Positions 18,635 to 28,396 of a stretch of 64,000 nucleotides of DNA are shown here, piece after piece (within the stretch, counting starts at the first letter, position 1; each line of letters opens with the position of its first letter). Where the stretch lies: the NCBI GenBank assembly GCA_951812785.1, contig OX638335.1:261630-325629 (forward strand), written 5' to 3'. Both the position numbers and the translations under genes were made by a program. The notes beneath the pieces were generated by a model. The model made no database searches. It saw only the letters and a program-made list of their open reading frames with translations, and was not told the origin of the DNA. Source of the stretch: an uncultured Gammaproteobacteria bacterium (lineage in GTDB: Bacteria > Pseudomonadota > Gammaproteobacteria > UBA4575).

Positions 18635-19428
18635 GATGCCTCCCGTATGACGGCTTGAGCACGATCAGACAGTGTACTGATAGCGTTAAGAGGAATATAC
18701 AAAGCGTATATTTCAATATCGGTGCGATCTGGGTAATTCGCCGCCAACGCCTTTGCACACCCAGAAATGTCCAAAGCGTTTGGTGCAATATCGCGCACCA
18801 AAACGCCATAAACCGCGACATCCGTTGTATTGGAACTTAAATAACGCTTTGCGGCACTTTTAAACATAGGCTCCCAGTCTGCTCGTGCGGCATGATGGCC
18901 TAAATACCGGCAAAGTGCATCTTTCACTTTACGATTGTCACGTAATCCATGGAGCTGACTACCTAAGCTAGTCATAACACTGGGCGGCGACTGGTTATGT
19001 TCAGAGGTTTTAACTTCACCAAAGGCAAAACGGTAGGGAAGCTCCTCGTCATCCACGGGCTGAAAGCCAGTCAGATCACAACCCGCTGGACTGGCATTCG
19101 GATTCTTAAGATCACGCCCAGTGGACCAAGGAAAAACACAATCCCCCTTATCGACCACGAAAGTTTCGGCAATGGCCTCACCCACACGCCAATTATTGGG
19201 AACCGTTTCATCTGCCAGCAACCCGCTAAGCCCTTCTTGCTCAAACTCTGTATTAAAGACGCTATCCAACAGCCCCTGCAACTCATCATTGCCCGCTGTA
19301 TCCTGAAGGATTTCCTTAACCTGCCTAGACAAAATCTCACCAACTTGCTCATCATCATAAGAAAAACCATGGGCAATAACAGGCGGAGTGCTAGTATCGT
19401 AGGAAAGCTGAGAAACGGGCATAGGCAT
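18631..19428 (-). CDS. HamA-like nuclease (DUF1837 type), candidate Hachiman effector
   Basis: This 265-residue protein precedes the helicase gene in a two-gene operon. The central part carries FAFGEVKTSE (E138, K140) after an aspartate-rich stretch (D118 onward), fitting a D-(x)n-E-x-K nuclease core, followed by LGSQLHGLRDNRKVKDALC helices. HamA proteins are DUF1837 nucleases that degrade DNA when the HamB helicase senses invasion. The assignment rests on operon partner, size and the ExK motif, and is not proven by alignment. Other nuclease-helicase defence pairs (such as AbpAB) are close alternatives. The reading frame is intact. Confidence 0.6.
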   Translation of the reverse strand: MPMPVSQLSYDTSTPPVIAHGFSYDDEQVGEILSRQVKEILQDTAGNDELQGLLDSVFNTEFEQEGLSGLLADETVPNNWRVGEAIAETFVVDKGDCVFPWSTGRDLKNPNASPAGCDLTGFQPVDDEELPYRFAFGEVKTSEHNQSPPSVMTSLGSQLHGLRDNRKVKDALCRYLGHHAARADWEPMFKSAAKRYLSSNTTDVAVYGVLVRDIAPNALDISGCAKALAANYPDRTDIEIYALYIPLNAISTLSDRAQAVIREAS

Positions 19429-19534
19429 TAAACCAATTCTCCTTTGAACGCCTTGACACCTCGATAAGTGACGTGGTTATTGCCTCTTTTAAGAGTGTCT
19501 AAAATCATTAGACCAGAACACATCCTAGCTTATT

Positions 19535-19551
19535 TAAGTATATAATTCCCT
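19535..19551. repeat. Right copy of the 17-bp inverted repeat; overlaps a probable ppiC -10 box
   Basis: This is the exact reverse complement of 9434-9450. It contains TATAAT (19541-19546), which could be the -10 of ppiC, 27 bases before that gene's start. No good -35 element is visible at the right spacing. Confidence 0.6.
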
Positions 19552-19572
19552 TAAATTAATCAGGAAATCATT

Positions 19573-19855
19573 ATGGCAAAAGCAACAGCACGACATATTT
19601 TGGTGGATAGCGAAGAAAAATGTACTGAATTATAAAGATCAAATCACCTATGGAACAGACTTTGGTGATGTTGCTAAGGAGTATTCAAAATGCCCTTCAG
19701 GTTCATCTGGCGGCGATCTTGGAGAGTTTGGCCCTGGAATGATGGTCAAAGAATTTGACCAAGTTGTTTTCAGCGCGCCTCTAAATGAAGTTCAAGGCCC
19801 AGTGAAAACCCAGTTTGGTTATCATCTGTTGGAAGTAACAGCGCGTACAGACTAA
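19573..19855 (+). pseudogene. ppiC: PpiC parvulin peptidyl-prolyl isomerase, frameshifted
   Basis: The ATG at 19573 starts MAKATARHILVDSEEKC, the family N-terminus. A frameshift at about 19630-19637 (a stop TAA in ELSTOP) is followed in another frame by YGTDFGDVAKEYSKCPSG, GGDLGEFGPGMMVKEFDQVV and TQFGYHLLEVTARTD, which is the complete rest of a 93-residue parvulin. Compared with E. coli PpiC, length fits loss of two bases better than gain of one. Parvulins of this size are cytoplasmic prolyl isomerases and are dispensable. Confidence 0.9.
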
Positions 19856-19888
19856 GCAGCGACTATCGTTGTCTCTTAAGCGTAAAAG

Positions 19889-20611
19889 TTAAATTAGTTC
19901 GCCGCTAATAAAATTTTGCGCTTGATTGGACCGAGGTCTGGAGAAGAATTTTTCTGCTGGTGACTGTTCAATTACTTTGCCCGCATCAATAAATACAATT
20001 TCATCCGCAAGTCTTTTCGCTTGAGCTAAATCATGTGTAGTCATAATGACTTTTGTGCCTGATTGTTTGAACTGTCGAATAATGTTTTCAAATCCAATTA
20101 CGGAAGGTGGGTCTAGTGCGACGGTGGGTTCATCTAATAAAACCACAGTGGGTTTAAGAACCCATGCTCTAGCTAAAGAAAGTTTTTGCAGTTCACCTCC
20201 TGATAAAGAATGTGTATATTGATGGCTTATATTTGTTAGGCCGCATATTTCTAATGCTTGCTGGCAGCGTGTTTTGTGTTCATTGGTGGGGATTTGCGCG
20301 ATGCGCAGAACAAATTCAATGTTGTAATGTACTGTTTGCTTAAAGAATGTCGGGCGCTGTAGTAAAAAAGTGCGCCAATATTGGTTGGTGGCAGGAATAT
20401 TTTTGTTCCAAGTGATTTGTCCAGAGCTAGGTGTGATTACCCCATGTAGTAGTTTTAATAGTAGGCTTTTGCCTGACCCGTTATGTCCCAAAATAATCGT
20501 TGAACCAGCAGAGTTGATTTTGAGGTTAGTGTCTTTAATTAATTCCAAACCGTCTACTTCATAAGCCACATCTTCCAGTAGCAGCGGGAGAGAGTGATGG
20601 TTGGTTTGCAT
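19889..20611 (-). CDS. tupC: Tungstate-type ABC transporter ATPase TupC
   Basis: This 240-residue ABC ATPase has Walker A GHNGSGKS, the ABC signature LSGGELQKL and Walker B VVLLDEPTVAL followed by the H-loop TTHD. It is encoded 17 bases after the permease gene on the same strand. The permease resembles TupB, so the substrate is probably tungstate, possibly molybdate. The periplasmic binding protein TupA is not beside it in this window. Confidence 0.85.
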   Translation of the reverse strand: MQTNHHSLPLLLEDVAYEVDGLELIKDTNLKINSAGSTIILGHNGSGKSLLLKLLHGVITPSSGQITWNKNIPATNQYWRTFLLQRPTFFKQTVHYNIEFVLRIAQIPTNEHKTRCQQALEICGLTNISHQYTHSLSGGELQKLSLARAWVLKPTVVLLDEPTVALDPPSVIGFENIIRQFKQSGTKVIMTTHDLAQAKRLADEIVFIDAGKVIEQSPAEKFFSRPRSNQAQNFISGELI

Positions 20612-20628
20612 TTTAATATTTAGATAAT

Positions 20629-21324
20629 TTAGACTGATTGAGTCTTGCGAACAACAATCATCAAGCTGGTGATGGTGAATGAGATTATTAACAGAATAAT
20701 TCCCAGTGCCATTGCTAGCTCTAAATTACCCTTGCTGGTTTCTAAAGCAATGGTGGTTGTCATTACACGTGTCAGATGATTTATATTGCCACCAACAATT
20801 AATACTGCACCTACTTCCGCAGAAGCACGGCCAAAACCTGCGAGTACGGCGGTGAATAAACTAGTGCGAGCATCACGTAATAATGGTCGTAAAGTTAGTA
20901 AGGTGGGTGCGCCCAGCGCTTTGAACTGTAACTCATGTTGCTTGAATAGGTCTTCTATAGATTGCTGGGTTAAAGAGATAATAATGGGTGTAATTAATAT
21001 GCATTGAGCAAGTATCATTGCGCTTGAGGTAAATAGAAGTTCTAGATTGCCAAGTGGGCCGGAGCGAGATAGTAAAAGATAGAAAGCCAATCCTACCACT
21101 ACTGGCGGTAACCCCATTAGCGCATTGATAATGCCAGTGATGAAGTCGCGGCTTCTAAAACGATACGTGCCAAGCAGAGTGCCAAGCGGGATTGATATTA
21201 GGGTTGCCATAATCACTGCGGTGATACTGACCTTGAGGGATAAGAGTACAATCTCGACAAGTTCAGGTTCAAGCGTGAATATTAATTGAATGGCAGTAGT
21301 TAAAATGCCTTGGTCGTCATGCAT
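20629..21324 (-). CDS. tupB: Tungstate ABC transporter permease TupB
   Basis: This 231-residue inner-membrane permease has five to six hydrophobic segments and the binding-protein-dependent (EAA-type) cytoplasmic loop ending in FGRASAEVGAVLIVGGNI. The segment TRVMTTTIALETSKGNLELA is the strong TupB/WtpB-like signature. It forms an operon with tupC. Tungstate would be used for tungsten or molybdenum enzymes. The solute-binding subunit must be encoded elsewhere. Confidence 0.85.
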   Translation of the reverse strand: MHDDQGILTTAIQLIFTLEPELVEIVLLSLKVSITAVIMATLISIPLGTLLGTYRFRSRDFITGIINALMGLPPVVVGLAFYLLLSRSGPLGNLELLFTSSAMILAQCILITPIIISLTQQSIEDLFKQHELQFKALGAPTLLTLRPLLRDARTSLFTAVLAGFGRASAEVGAVLIVGGNINHLTRVMTTTIALETSKGNLELAMALGIILLIISFTITSLMIVVRKTQSV

Positions 21325-21360
21325 GAGGATTTAACAATGATCGAGGTCTATCAATCAGTA

Positions 21361-21798
21361 CTAGGCTTTTTTTACTGGAATAGTGGTACTGACAACTTGT
21401 TTATCACTAAAGAATAATTTTACCACGGCAGTGTCGCCTTCTTTGAGTGTATTGGTAGGATTAAACATCATCAAGTGATAGTCGCCAGGCTTCAATTCAA
21501 TAGTAGTGTTGGAGGCGATATGCAGGTGTAAATGAGGCTCCATTTTATACACGCCATCTTTTTCGATGCTGCGATGGAATTCAATTGCCTTGAAAGCGGG
21601 GCTGCTAGCACTGTGTAGAATTATATTATTTTCAGCATTATTAGTGATGCGCATATAGCCCGCCATGGCAGAGGCGCCTGGAGGTGCTTCGCGAATCCAA
21701 GCATCGTTTATCTGTAGAGGTTCTACTGGCTGCTGTCTACAGGCTGAGAGTGACAAAGCAAATACAATGCATAAGCTAAAAAGGTTGAAAATACGCAT
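21361..21798 (-). CDS. PCu(A)C-type copper chaperone, lipoprotein
   Basis: This 145-residue protein starts with a lipoprotein signal peptide (lipobox LSAC, cysteine at residue 20). The copper site pattern is visible: FHRS, then VYKMEPH, then DYHLMMF, matching the H(M)X10MX21HXM cupredoxin-like motif of PCuAC, which delivers Cu(I) to cytochrome oxidase in the periplasm. It lies upstream of tupB on the same strand with a 36-base gap, and is divergent from gcvH. Confidence 0.9.
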   Translation of the reverse strand: MRIFNLFSLCIVFALSLSACRQQPVEPLQINDAWIREAPPGASAMAGYMRITNNAENNIILHSASSPAFKAIEFHRSIEKDGVYKMEPHLHLHIASNTTIELKPGDYHLMMFNPTNTLKEGDTAVVKLFFSDKQVVSTTIPVKKA

Positions 21799-21876
21799 AG
21801 TTTCTAGTTCAGTTATAGGTGACTTGTATTATATCATTGCTTGCTGGATAGATGACAAAACCACCTAGCTTAAATT

Positions 21877-22272
21877 ATGAGTCCGAGTATGCCAGATAGA
21901 ATCTATACACAAAGCCATGTATGGCTACAACCGCAAAATGGAAACGAATTCATTCTGGGGGTTACTGATTTTGCTCAACAACAGTTGGGCGATATTGTAT
22001 TTGTGGACCTGCCTAAATTAGGGGTGAGCACGCAGGCTGGAGAAGCGTGTTTGGTGATTGAATCAGTAAAGTCAGCATCGGATGTTATTTGTCCAGTGGT
22101 GGGGGCAATTATAGAAGTGAATAATCAATTGGTTGATGAGCCTGAATTGATCAATGAATCTCCCTACGAAAAAGGTTGGATTGTAAAAATTAAAGTAGAT
22201 GAGGGTCATGTAATTCAAGGTAAAATGACGCTGGATGAGTATAATAACCAGCAGTTAAATAACGCTGAATAA
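21877..22272 (+). CDS. gcvH: Glycine cleavage system H protein
   Basis: This 131-residue lipoyl carrier shuttles the aminomethyl group of glycine between the P, T and L proteins. The lipoylated lysine is K65 in ESVKSASD. The start is either ATG 21877 or the in-frame ATG at 21889 (MPDRIYTQ), which better matches usual H-protein length. No other gcv genes are in the window. It is the first gene of a short plus-strand run with tpx. Confidence 0.93.
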   Translation: MSPSMPDRIYTQSHVWLQPQNGNEFILGVTDFAQQQLGDIVFVDLPKLGVSTQAGEACLVIESVKSASDVICPVVGAIIEVNNQLVDEPELINESPYEKGWIVKIKVDEGHVIQGKMTLDEYNNQQLNNAE

Positions 22273-22307
22273 ATATAAGTTTTATTAATAAAATTTTGGA
22301 GGAGTAA

Positions 22308-22808
22308 ATGGCAACAGTTACACTACAAGGAAATGAAATTCATACTAATGGGGATTTGCCAGCGATTGGAGTAAAAGCGCCTGACTTCCAGCTAGTCGAC
22401 AAAGATCTTAATAATGTAAATTTAGATGATTTTGTTGGTAAGAAAAAATTGATTAATATCGTTCCAAGTTTGGACACACCAGTATGCGCGACTTCAACAA
22501 AAAAGTTTGGAGATTTTGCGGCAGATAGGAATGACGTGGTAGTACTGATTGTTGCAGCAGATCTTCCATTTGCTATGTCAAGATTCTGCACCAGCGAGAA
22601 TATTGAAAATGTTGTTACATTATCGATGATGCGAAATCAAAGTTTTGCAAATGATTATGGCGTGTTAATACAAGATGGGCCGCTTGCAGGGATTACTGCA
22701 CGTGCGGTAGTAGTGTTAGATGCTGACAATGATGTCATCTATACACAGCTTGTTGGTGAAATCGCTGATGAACCTGATTACGGCGCCGCATTAAAAGCAC
22801 TAGGTTGA
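22308..22808 (+). CDS. tpx: Thiol peroxidase Tpx
   Basis: This 166-residue atypical 2-Cys peroxiredoxin reduces peroxides, with the peroxidatic cysteine C60 in [11 protein letters not shown] and the resolving cysteine C94 in RFCTSENIE. Length equals E. coli Tpx. A textbook ribosome site (GGAGGAG) lies 7 bases before the ATG. Its 3' end overlaps the convergent YyaL-type gene by 9 bases. Confidence 0.96.
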   Translation: MATVTLQGNEIHTNGDLPAIGVKAPDFQLVDKDLNNVNLDDFVGKKKLINIVPSLDTPVCATSTKKFGDFAADRNDVVVLIVAADLPFAMSRFCTSENIENVVTLSMMRNQSFANDYGVLIQDGPLAGITARAVVVLDADNDVIYTQLVGEIADEPDYGAALKALG

Positions 22809-24896
22809 TTTGTCGTTTGAATAGTCACTGTTGTTTAGCGCTTTGCTCAATTGCGTAATGTGATTGATTGGCGCTTGGCAACTTGTCCCTTGGCATATGT
22901 ATGCCAACGTTTCTCTATTAGTAGAAAATTTACTTTGCAGTGCTACAGGTAAGTTTTCCGCACCGTTCGGAATAGTAAATGTCATTCTTTGAGGGTTGAA
23001 TTGTTGCTGGCAGGTTTGTTGCCATTGTTTCAACTCGTCACCGTTGCCTCTGCCTCGAATAATAATCGTTATTGGCGGATTGTTAATTTCTTCACAGCAA
23101 CGTAACAAAGAAGCATGAGCCATAGGCGTACTGCTAATTTGTTGGCTTGCATATTTAACTGTACGTTCTGCGGCTTCCAGATATCTCGGTTCTGAGAGTA
23201 AATAACCGAGTCTAAGTAATGCATAAGCAGCAATACCATTACCTGAGGGTGTGGCTTCGTCAGAGGTTACTTTAGGTCTTTGTATGAGTGGCTCATGGTC
23301 ATTGGTGGTAAAATAAAAACCGCCATGTTCTGTGTCTTCAAATTGGGTTAATAATACTTCTGCAAGTTCAATCGCAAGTTGTAAGTAGTCACCGTCCCAG
23401 TGTGTTTGCAAATACTCAATGATGGCATCAAGTAAAAAAGCGTAGTCATCTAAGTATGCATTGAGATGCGCTTTTCCATCTTTATAGGTAGCAAATAAAC
23501 GACCTTGCTGATACATATTAGCGCGTATGAATTGCAGAGCGCGTTGTGCGGAAACGAAATATTCTTCATTTGCAAACGTGCGACTGGCTGTCAACATGCC
23601 TTTTACCATTAGTGCATTCCAACTGGTGAGGATTTTGTCATCTCTAGCAGGGGCTACTCGCGTTATTCTATGTGCATATAATTTTTTTCGTGCTTGTTGC
23701 CATAATGTGGCGCATTCAGTGTCGTCTAAAGACAACTCTTGTGCGCATTCTGCCAGGCTGACAAATTCGTGCAAATGAAATTTATCTTCAAAGTTTGGAC
23801 CGCGATCAATACCAAAGCGAAGATTGACGATGGCATATTCCTGTTCAGTTAATAAAGATTCTAATTGTTGTTGTTCCCATACATAAAACTTCCCTTCTAC
23901 GCCTTCAGAATCGGCATCAAATGAAGAGTAATAACCACCTTGGGGAGATTGCATGTCACGCATTACCCACTTGGCTGTTTCTATTGCAGTCGTTTTAAAA
24001 TGATCTTGATTAGTTGATTGGAATGCTTGGCTGTATAGCCATAGCAGCGGGCCATTGTCGTAAAGCATTTTTTCAAAATGAGGAATCATCCAATAATCGT
24101 CAACAGAGTAACGGCAAAATCCACCACTGACATGATCAAACAATCCACCACTTGCCATTTTGTCTAAAGTATACACAGCAGGATGCAATGCTTTTGTATC
24201 CTCTTTGTCTAGCTGCTTGCTAATGTGCCAGTAGCGCAATAGAAATTCGATGTTGCTTGGGTGTGGAAATTTGGGTGCTTTACCAAATCCACCATGCTGG
24301 CCATCGAATGTGTTGAGTAGCTGATCTTTAGCTGTTTTTAAAATATTGTTATTTAAAGATACTGGTGCATAAGTGGATTGATATATGTTTTTCAATACCT
24401 CTTGTAAAGATTGATTCTGTTTGGCAATTTCAATTGATTTATCTTTATATACTTTGGCAATATGCTGTAATAAATCTTTGAACGCTGGTAAACCGTGACG
24501 TGTTTGATGGGGGAAATATGTCCCACCAAAAAAAGGGATATGATCATCAGGCGTCAGGAACATGGTTAATGGCCAGCCGCCAGTGCCTTGCGTGAGTAAA
24601 AATTGAGCTGTCTGGTAAATTTTATCTATGTCTGGGCGTTCTTCGCGATCAACTTTGATGTTAATAAACAGCTCATTCATAATTGTTGCAGTTTGTTCAT
24701 CTTCGAAAGACTCATGCGCCATGACATGGCACCAATGGCATGCGGAATAACCTATCGATAACAAAATAGGCTTGTTTTCTAGTCGAGCTTTTTGCAGTGC
24801 CTCGGGACCCCACGGATACCATTCCACTGGATTATCAGCATGCTGTAATAAATAAGGACTGGTCTCGCTGATTAGATGATTTTTAGACATTGTCAT
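22800..24896 (-). CDS. YyaL/SSP411-type thioredoxin-domain protein (DUF255)
   Basis: This 698-residue cytoplasmic protein has an N-terminal thioredoxin-like domain with the CHWCHVM motif (about residue 52), followed by a six-hairpin glycosidase-like all-alpha domain, including the APKFPHPSN and [13 protein letters not shown] segments. These proteins are widespread (human SPATA20, bacterial YyaL) and are sometimes suggested to act on protein redox state or sugars; the substrate is unknown. The ATG is divergent from lgt. Confidence 0.88.
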   Translation of the reverse strand: MTMSKNHLISETSPYLLQHADNPVEWYPWGPEALQKARLENKPILLSIGYSACHWCHVMAHESFEDEQTATIMNELFINIKVDREERPDIDKIYQTAQFLLTQGTGGWPLTMFLTPDDHIPFFGGTYFPHQTRHGLPAFKDLLQHIAKVYKDKSIEIAKQNQSLQEVLKNIYQSTYAPVSLNNNILKTAKDQLLNTFDGQHGGFGKAPKFPHPSNIEFLLRYWHISKQLDKEDTKALHPAVYTLDKMASGGLFDHVSGGFCRYSVDDYWMIPHFEKMLYDNGPLLWLYSQAFQSTNQDHFKTTAIETAKWVMRDMQSPQGGYYSSFDADSEGVEGKFYVWEQQQLESLLTEQEYAIVNLRFGIDRGPNFEDKFHLHEFVSLAECAQELSLDDTECATLWQQARKKLYAHRITRVAPARDDKILTSWNALMVKGMLTASRTFANEEYFVSAQRALQFIRANMYQQGRLFATYKDGKAHLNAYLDDYAFLLDAIIEYLQTHWDGDYLQLAIELAEVLLTQFEDTEHGGFYFTTNDHEPLIQRPKVTSDEATPSGNGIAAYALLRLGYLLSEPRYLEAAERTVKYASQQISSTPMAHASLLRCCEEINNPPITIIIRGRGNGDELKQWQQTCQQQFNPQRMTFTIPNGAENLPVALQSKFSTNRETLAYICQGTSCQAPINHITQLSKALNNSDYSNDKST

Positions 24897-25004
24897 GCTC
24901 TATATTTTTTATTTTTACTATAACTGGCTGAGAAATTATTGTATCTAGTGGCAAAGATGTATACGACTAAAACATATTAATTCGAGCATGTTAATATTCG
25001 CGCT

Positions 25005-25799
25005 ATGCTAGTACACCCTCAATTTGACCCAATTATTTTTCAACTTGGTCCTCTCGCAGTGCGATGGTATGGACTAATGTATCTGTGCGGCTTTGCCGCG
25101 TTCTGGTGTTTGGGCATTAAACGGGCAGGCAAATCCGCAAGTTTTATTCATCCCGATCAAGTCAGTGATTTTCTATTTTACGCCGTATTGGGTGTGATTA
25201 TTGGTGGTCGAGTGGGCTCAGTAATCTTTTATAACTTCGATCACTTTCTAGCGAATCCTCTTTACCTATTTAAAATTTGGCAGGGAGGAATGAGTTTTCA
25301 TGGTGGATTAATAGGTGTGCTCATTTCCATATGGCTATATCAGAAAAAAAGAGCTTGGGGCTTTTTTCGTTTAGGTGATTTTATTGCACCTCTAGTGCCG
25401 CTGGGGTTGGGATTTGGCAGGATAGGTAATTTTATTAATGGCGAGTTATGGGGGCGGCCAACTGATACGTCATGGGGGATGATTTTTCCGCAGGTAGATA
25501 ATCTAGCACGTCATCCATCACAGCTATATCAAGCGATGCTGGAAGGTGTGGTGATGTTTATTATTTTATGGGTTTATTCTACAAAGCCGCGTGCAACCGG
25601 CTCTGTATCAGGATGGTTTCTAATTTTGTATGGTGCATTTCGTTTTATTGCTGAATTTGCTCGTCAGCCTGATGAGCATTTAGGTTTTATTGCATTTGAA
25701 TGGCTGACGATGGGTCAGCTTCTTAGTATGCCAATGATTGCGGCAGGATTTTTACTATTATGGCTGGCTAGAAAAAACCTGCTTGAGAAAAAAGCATGA
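25005..25799 (+). CDS. lgt: Prolipoprotein diacylglyceryl transferase
   Basis: This 264-residue seven-helix membrane enzyme transfers diacylglycerol from phosphatidylglycerol to the lipobox cysteine. Hallmarks are the HGGLIGVL segment, [10 protein letters not shown] signature and HPSQLYQ loop. It starts the tightly packed lgt-thyA-folA unit, with thyA overlapping its last 4 bases. It modifies several lipoproteins in this window, such as RlpA and the PCuAC chaperone. Confidence 0.97.
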   Translation: MLVHPQFDPIIFQLGPLAVRWYGLMYLCGFAAFWCLGIKRAGKSASFIHPDQVSDFLFYAVLGVIIGGRVGSVIFYNFDHFLANPLYLFKIWQGGMSFHGGLIGVLISIWLYQKKRAWGFFRLGDFIAPLVPLGLGFGRIGNFINGELWGRPTDTSWGMIFPQVDNLARHPSQLYQAMLEGVVMFIILWVYSTKPRATGSVSGWFLILYGAFRFIAEFARQPDEHLGFIAFEWLTMGQLLSMPMIAAGFLLLWLARKNLLEKKA

Positions 25800-26590
25800 A
25801 ACAGTATTTAACTTTGCTAAATCATGTGCTGACAAATGGTGTGGAACAACAAGATAGAACAGGTACAGGAACAATTTCAACTTTTGGTTACCAGATGCGA
25901 TTCGATTTAAGCGCAGGGTTTCCCTTGCTAACAACTAAGAAGTTGCATACGAAATCTATTATTCATGAACTACTTTGGTTTATACGTGGTGAGACTAATG
26001 TGAAATCTTTGCAAGAAGCAGGTGTCAGTATTTGGAATGAGTGGGCGGATGAACAAGGGGAGTTAGGTCCCGTCTACGGTGCGCAATGGCGTGCATGGCC
26101 AAGCGCAAGCGGAAACTCAGTGGATCAGCTTAGTAATTTAATTGAACAATTACAAAATAACCCTTATTCGCGTCGACATATTATTAGTTCTTGGAATGTA
26201 GGAGAGATTGACAAAATGGCACTGCCGCCATGTCATACGATGTTTCAATTTTATGTGGCGCAAGGCAAACTTTCCTGTCAGTTATACCAGCGTAGTGCAG
26301 ATGTGTTTTTAGGCGTGCCATTTAATATAGCATCTTATGCGCTGCTGTTAACCATGATTGCTCATGTTACAGATTTGCAAGTGGGTGAATTCATCCATAC
26401 ATTCGGTGACGTGCATGTGTATAAGAATCACATTGAGCAAGCTAAGTTACAACTTCAAAGAGAGCCTTTTTCTTTACCGTTGCTCGAAGTCACGAGGAAG
26501 GTAGGTTCAATTTTTGACTTCAAATACGAAGACTTTGAGCTGAAGAATTATCGATCACACCCTCATATTTCTGCACCTGTAGCAGTATGA
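25796..26590 (+). CDS. thyA: Thymidylate synthase
   Basis: This 264-residue enzyme methylates dUMP to dTMP with methylene-tetrahydrofolate. The catalytic cysteine is C146 in LPPCHTMF, with RRHI and FNIASYALL nearby. Length equals the classical bacterial ThyA. It overlaps lgt and folA by 4 bases on each side, so translation is coupled. Confidence 0.97.
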   Translation: MKQYLTLLNHVLTNGVEQQDRTGTGTISTFGYQMRFDLSAGFPLLTTKKLHTKSIIHELLWFIRGETNVKSLQEAGVSIWNEWADEQGELGPVYGAQWRAWPSASGNSVDQLSNLIEQLQNNPYSRRHIISSWNVGEIDKMALPPCHTMFQFYVAQGKLSCQLYQRSADVFLGVPFNIASYALLLTMIAHVTDLQVGEFIHTFGDVHVYKNHIEQAKLQLQREPFSLPLLEVTRKVGSIFDFKYEDFELKNYRSHPHISAPVAV

Positions 26591-27081
26591 CAAAGGTTGC
26601 AATTATTGTTGCGGTGGCGAAGGATAACGTCATCGGTGCTAAGAATAATATTCCTTGGTACTGTCCTGAGGATTTAAAGTATTTCAAGCGGACCACGCTA
26701 GGTTCGCCAGTGTTGATGGGTAGAAAGACTTATCAATCACTAAAAATAAAACCGCTGCCAGGCCGACAAAATATTGTTGTCACACGTGATCCCGAATTGG
26801 TCTGCAAGGGTTGTGATGTGGTCACAAGTCTTGAATCTGGATTGCGGTTAGCCAGCGAGGAAGAGAAACTATTTGTAATTGGAGGAGCAGATATATATCA
26901 ACAGTCTATGAATCTTGCTGAACAGCTTTACATTACCTATGTTGATGTAAAGGTTGAAGGGGATCAATTCTTCCCAGAAATTGATTTAAGCGAATGGAGT
27001 CTTGTGCAAGAACAAGCATATCGGGCCGATGAAAAGAATCAGTATAATATGATTTTTAAAGTCTTTAGCCGCCGTCAGTAA
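26587..27081 (+). CDS. folA: Dihydrofolate reductase
   Basis: This 164-residue type I DHFR regenerates tetrahydrofolate for ThyA. It shows the [15 protein letters not shown] active-site region (with Asp/Glu at the substrate site), MGRKTYQSL and [11 protein letters not shown]. It overlaps thyA by 4 bases and converges with apaH, sharing 17 bases of 3' end. Confidence 0.95.
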   Translation: MTKVAIIVAVAKDNVIGAKNNIPWYCPEDLKYFKRTTLGSPVLMGRKTYQSLKIKPLPGRQNIVVTRDPELVCKGCDVVTSLESGLRLASEEEKLFVIGGADIYQQSMNLAEQLYITYVDVKVEGDQFFPEIDLSEWSLVQEQAYRADEKNQYNMIFKVFSRRQ

Positions 27082-27901
27082 TGTTCACTTTTGCGCTGCA
27101 GTCAATTTGGTGCAACACAATCTGTTCGGTGTCTATGCGTGCAGCAGTTAGCTGGCTTCCCCACAAACAGCCAGTATCTAACCCCAAAAGGTTATGAGTT
27201 TGCTTTAATCCTAGCGCAGACCAATGTCCGAAGATTATATTTAGATTTTCAGATTTTCTGGGGACATCAAACCAGGCGAATAAATGTTTCTCTTGCGTGC
27301 CTAATGGACCCTTGTAACCAAAATCCATTCTGCCTTGCTGATCGCATAAGCGCAGACGAGTAAATGAATTTAAGATTACTCGCCAACGATCTTGGTCAGA
27401 TAATTCTGCGTTCCACTGGTTTGGAATGTTACCGTAAGCATGTTTAAGAAATTCTATATATTTTTCGCTTGTTAATTGTGCTTCTACTTCGCTGGCACAT
27501 TTTTGTGCAGTGACTAGATCCCACTGTGGAATAAGTCCGGCGTGAACCATTAACCAATTTAATCTTGAGTCGTAATGCAATAATGGCCGGTGGCGTAACC
27601 AATTAATAATTTCATCTGCTTGTTGATGGTGCAAAATTTTATTTAGAGAACTCTTGGGTTTGCAATTTTGTATGCCAGCATAGCATGCTATCAAATGGAT
27701 GTCGTGGTTGCCTAAAACGCATTTGGCTGAATCACCTAATGCGCGAACAAACTGAATGGTTTCTAAAGATTGTGGCCCGCGGTTGACTAGATCACCAACT
27801 AACCAAAGCTGGTCTGCGCTAGCATCAAAGTTAATTTTATCTAGTAGTTGTTCAAGTTCGCTGAAACAACCTTGAATGTCACCAATTGCATAGACAGCCA
27901 T
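27065..27901 (-). CDS. apaH: Symmetrical diadenosine tetraphosphatase
   Basis: This 278-residue metallophosphoesterase cleaves Ap4A and related alarmones to two ADP. The three motifs of the family are present: GDIQGC at the N-terminus, GDLVNRGP and GNHDIH. It sits downstream of apaG, as in the conserved rsmA-apaG-apaH order; that gene is damaged here while apaH is intact. Confidence 0.96.
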   Translation of the reverse strand: MAVYAIGDIQGCFSELEQLLDKINFDASADQLWLVGDLVNRGPQSLETIQFVRALGDSAKCVLGNHDIHLIACYAGIQNCKPKSSLNKILHHQQADEIINWLRHRPLLHYDSRLNWLMVHAGLIPQWDLVTAQKCASEVEAQLTSEKYIEFLKHAYGNIPNQWNAELSDQDRWRVILNSFTRLRLCDQQGRMDFGYKGPLGTQEKHLFAWFDVPRKSENLNIIFGHWSALGLKQTHNLLGLDTGCLWGSQLTAARIDTEQIVLHQIDCSAKVNITDGG

Positions 27902-27936
27902 AGGCAGGTAGAAAGCTTGCTTTGAAAATTAGAACT

Positions 27937-28325
27937 CTAATGTAGCACGCGTGGGGCGGATAAGGTAAATAACTCTATTTCTGCGTCAAACTTAGTGCCG
28001 TCATCTGCTTTCATTTGATAGCTACCATGCATAGTGCCGACAGGTGTTTCCAACATAGTGCCACTGGTATATTGAAAACCCTCCCCTGGCTTTAGGTGAG
28101 GTTGTTCTCCGACAACACCTTCGCCACGAACTTCTTGAGTTTTGCTGTTTGAATCCGTAATCACCCAATGCCGAGTCAACAGTTTGGCGAGCACATCACC
28201 ATTATTTTGAATGGTTACAGTGTATGCGAACACGTAGCGTAGCGATCACCAGTCGTATCTGATTGAGATTCTAGGTAAGTAGTATCAACACTAACTTTAA
28301 TGTTATAGGGGGCCAAATCTTCCAT
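27937..28325 (-). pseudogene. apaG: ApaG, disrupted by a 5-bp tandem duplication
   Basis: From the ATG at 28325 the frame reads MEDLAPYNIKVSVDTTYLES and DTTGDRY, then shifts at a doubled GCTAC (copies at 28234-28238 and 28239-28243 on the plus strand). Removing one copy gives [14 protein letters not shown], the exact ApaG sequence, which then runs [20 protein letters not shown] and GTMHGSYQM to the stop. ApaG is a small fibronectin-like protein of unknown function. The 98-residue open frame left is the C-terminal part only. Confidence 0.92.
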
Positions 28326-28396
28326 GTCTCTATTATGCCGTAGCTGAATCAAAATATCTTTGATGTTTATTGAAAATCTATAAGGGAGTGCATGGG

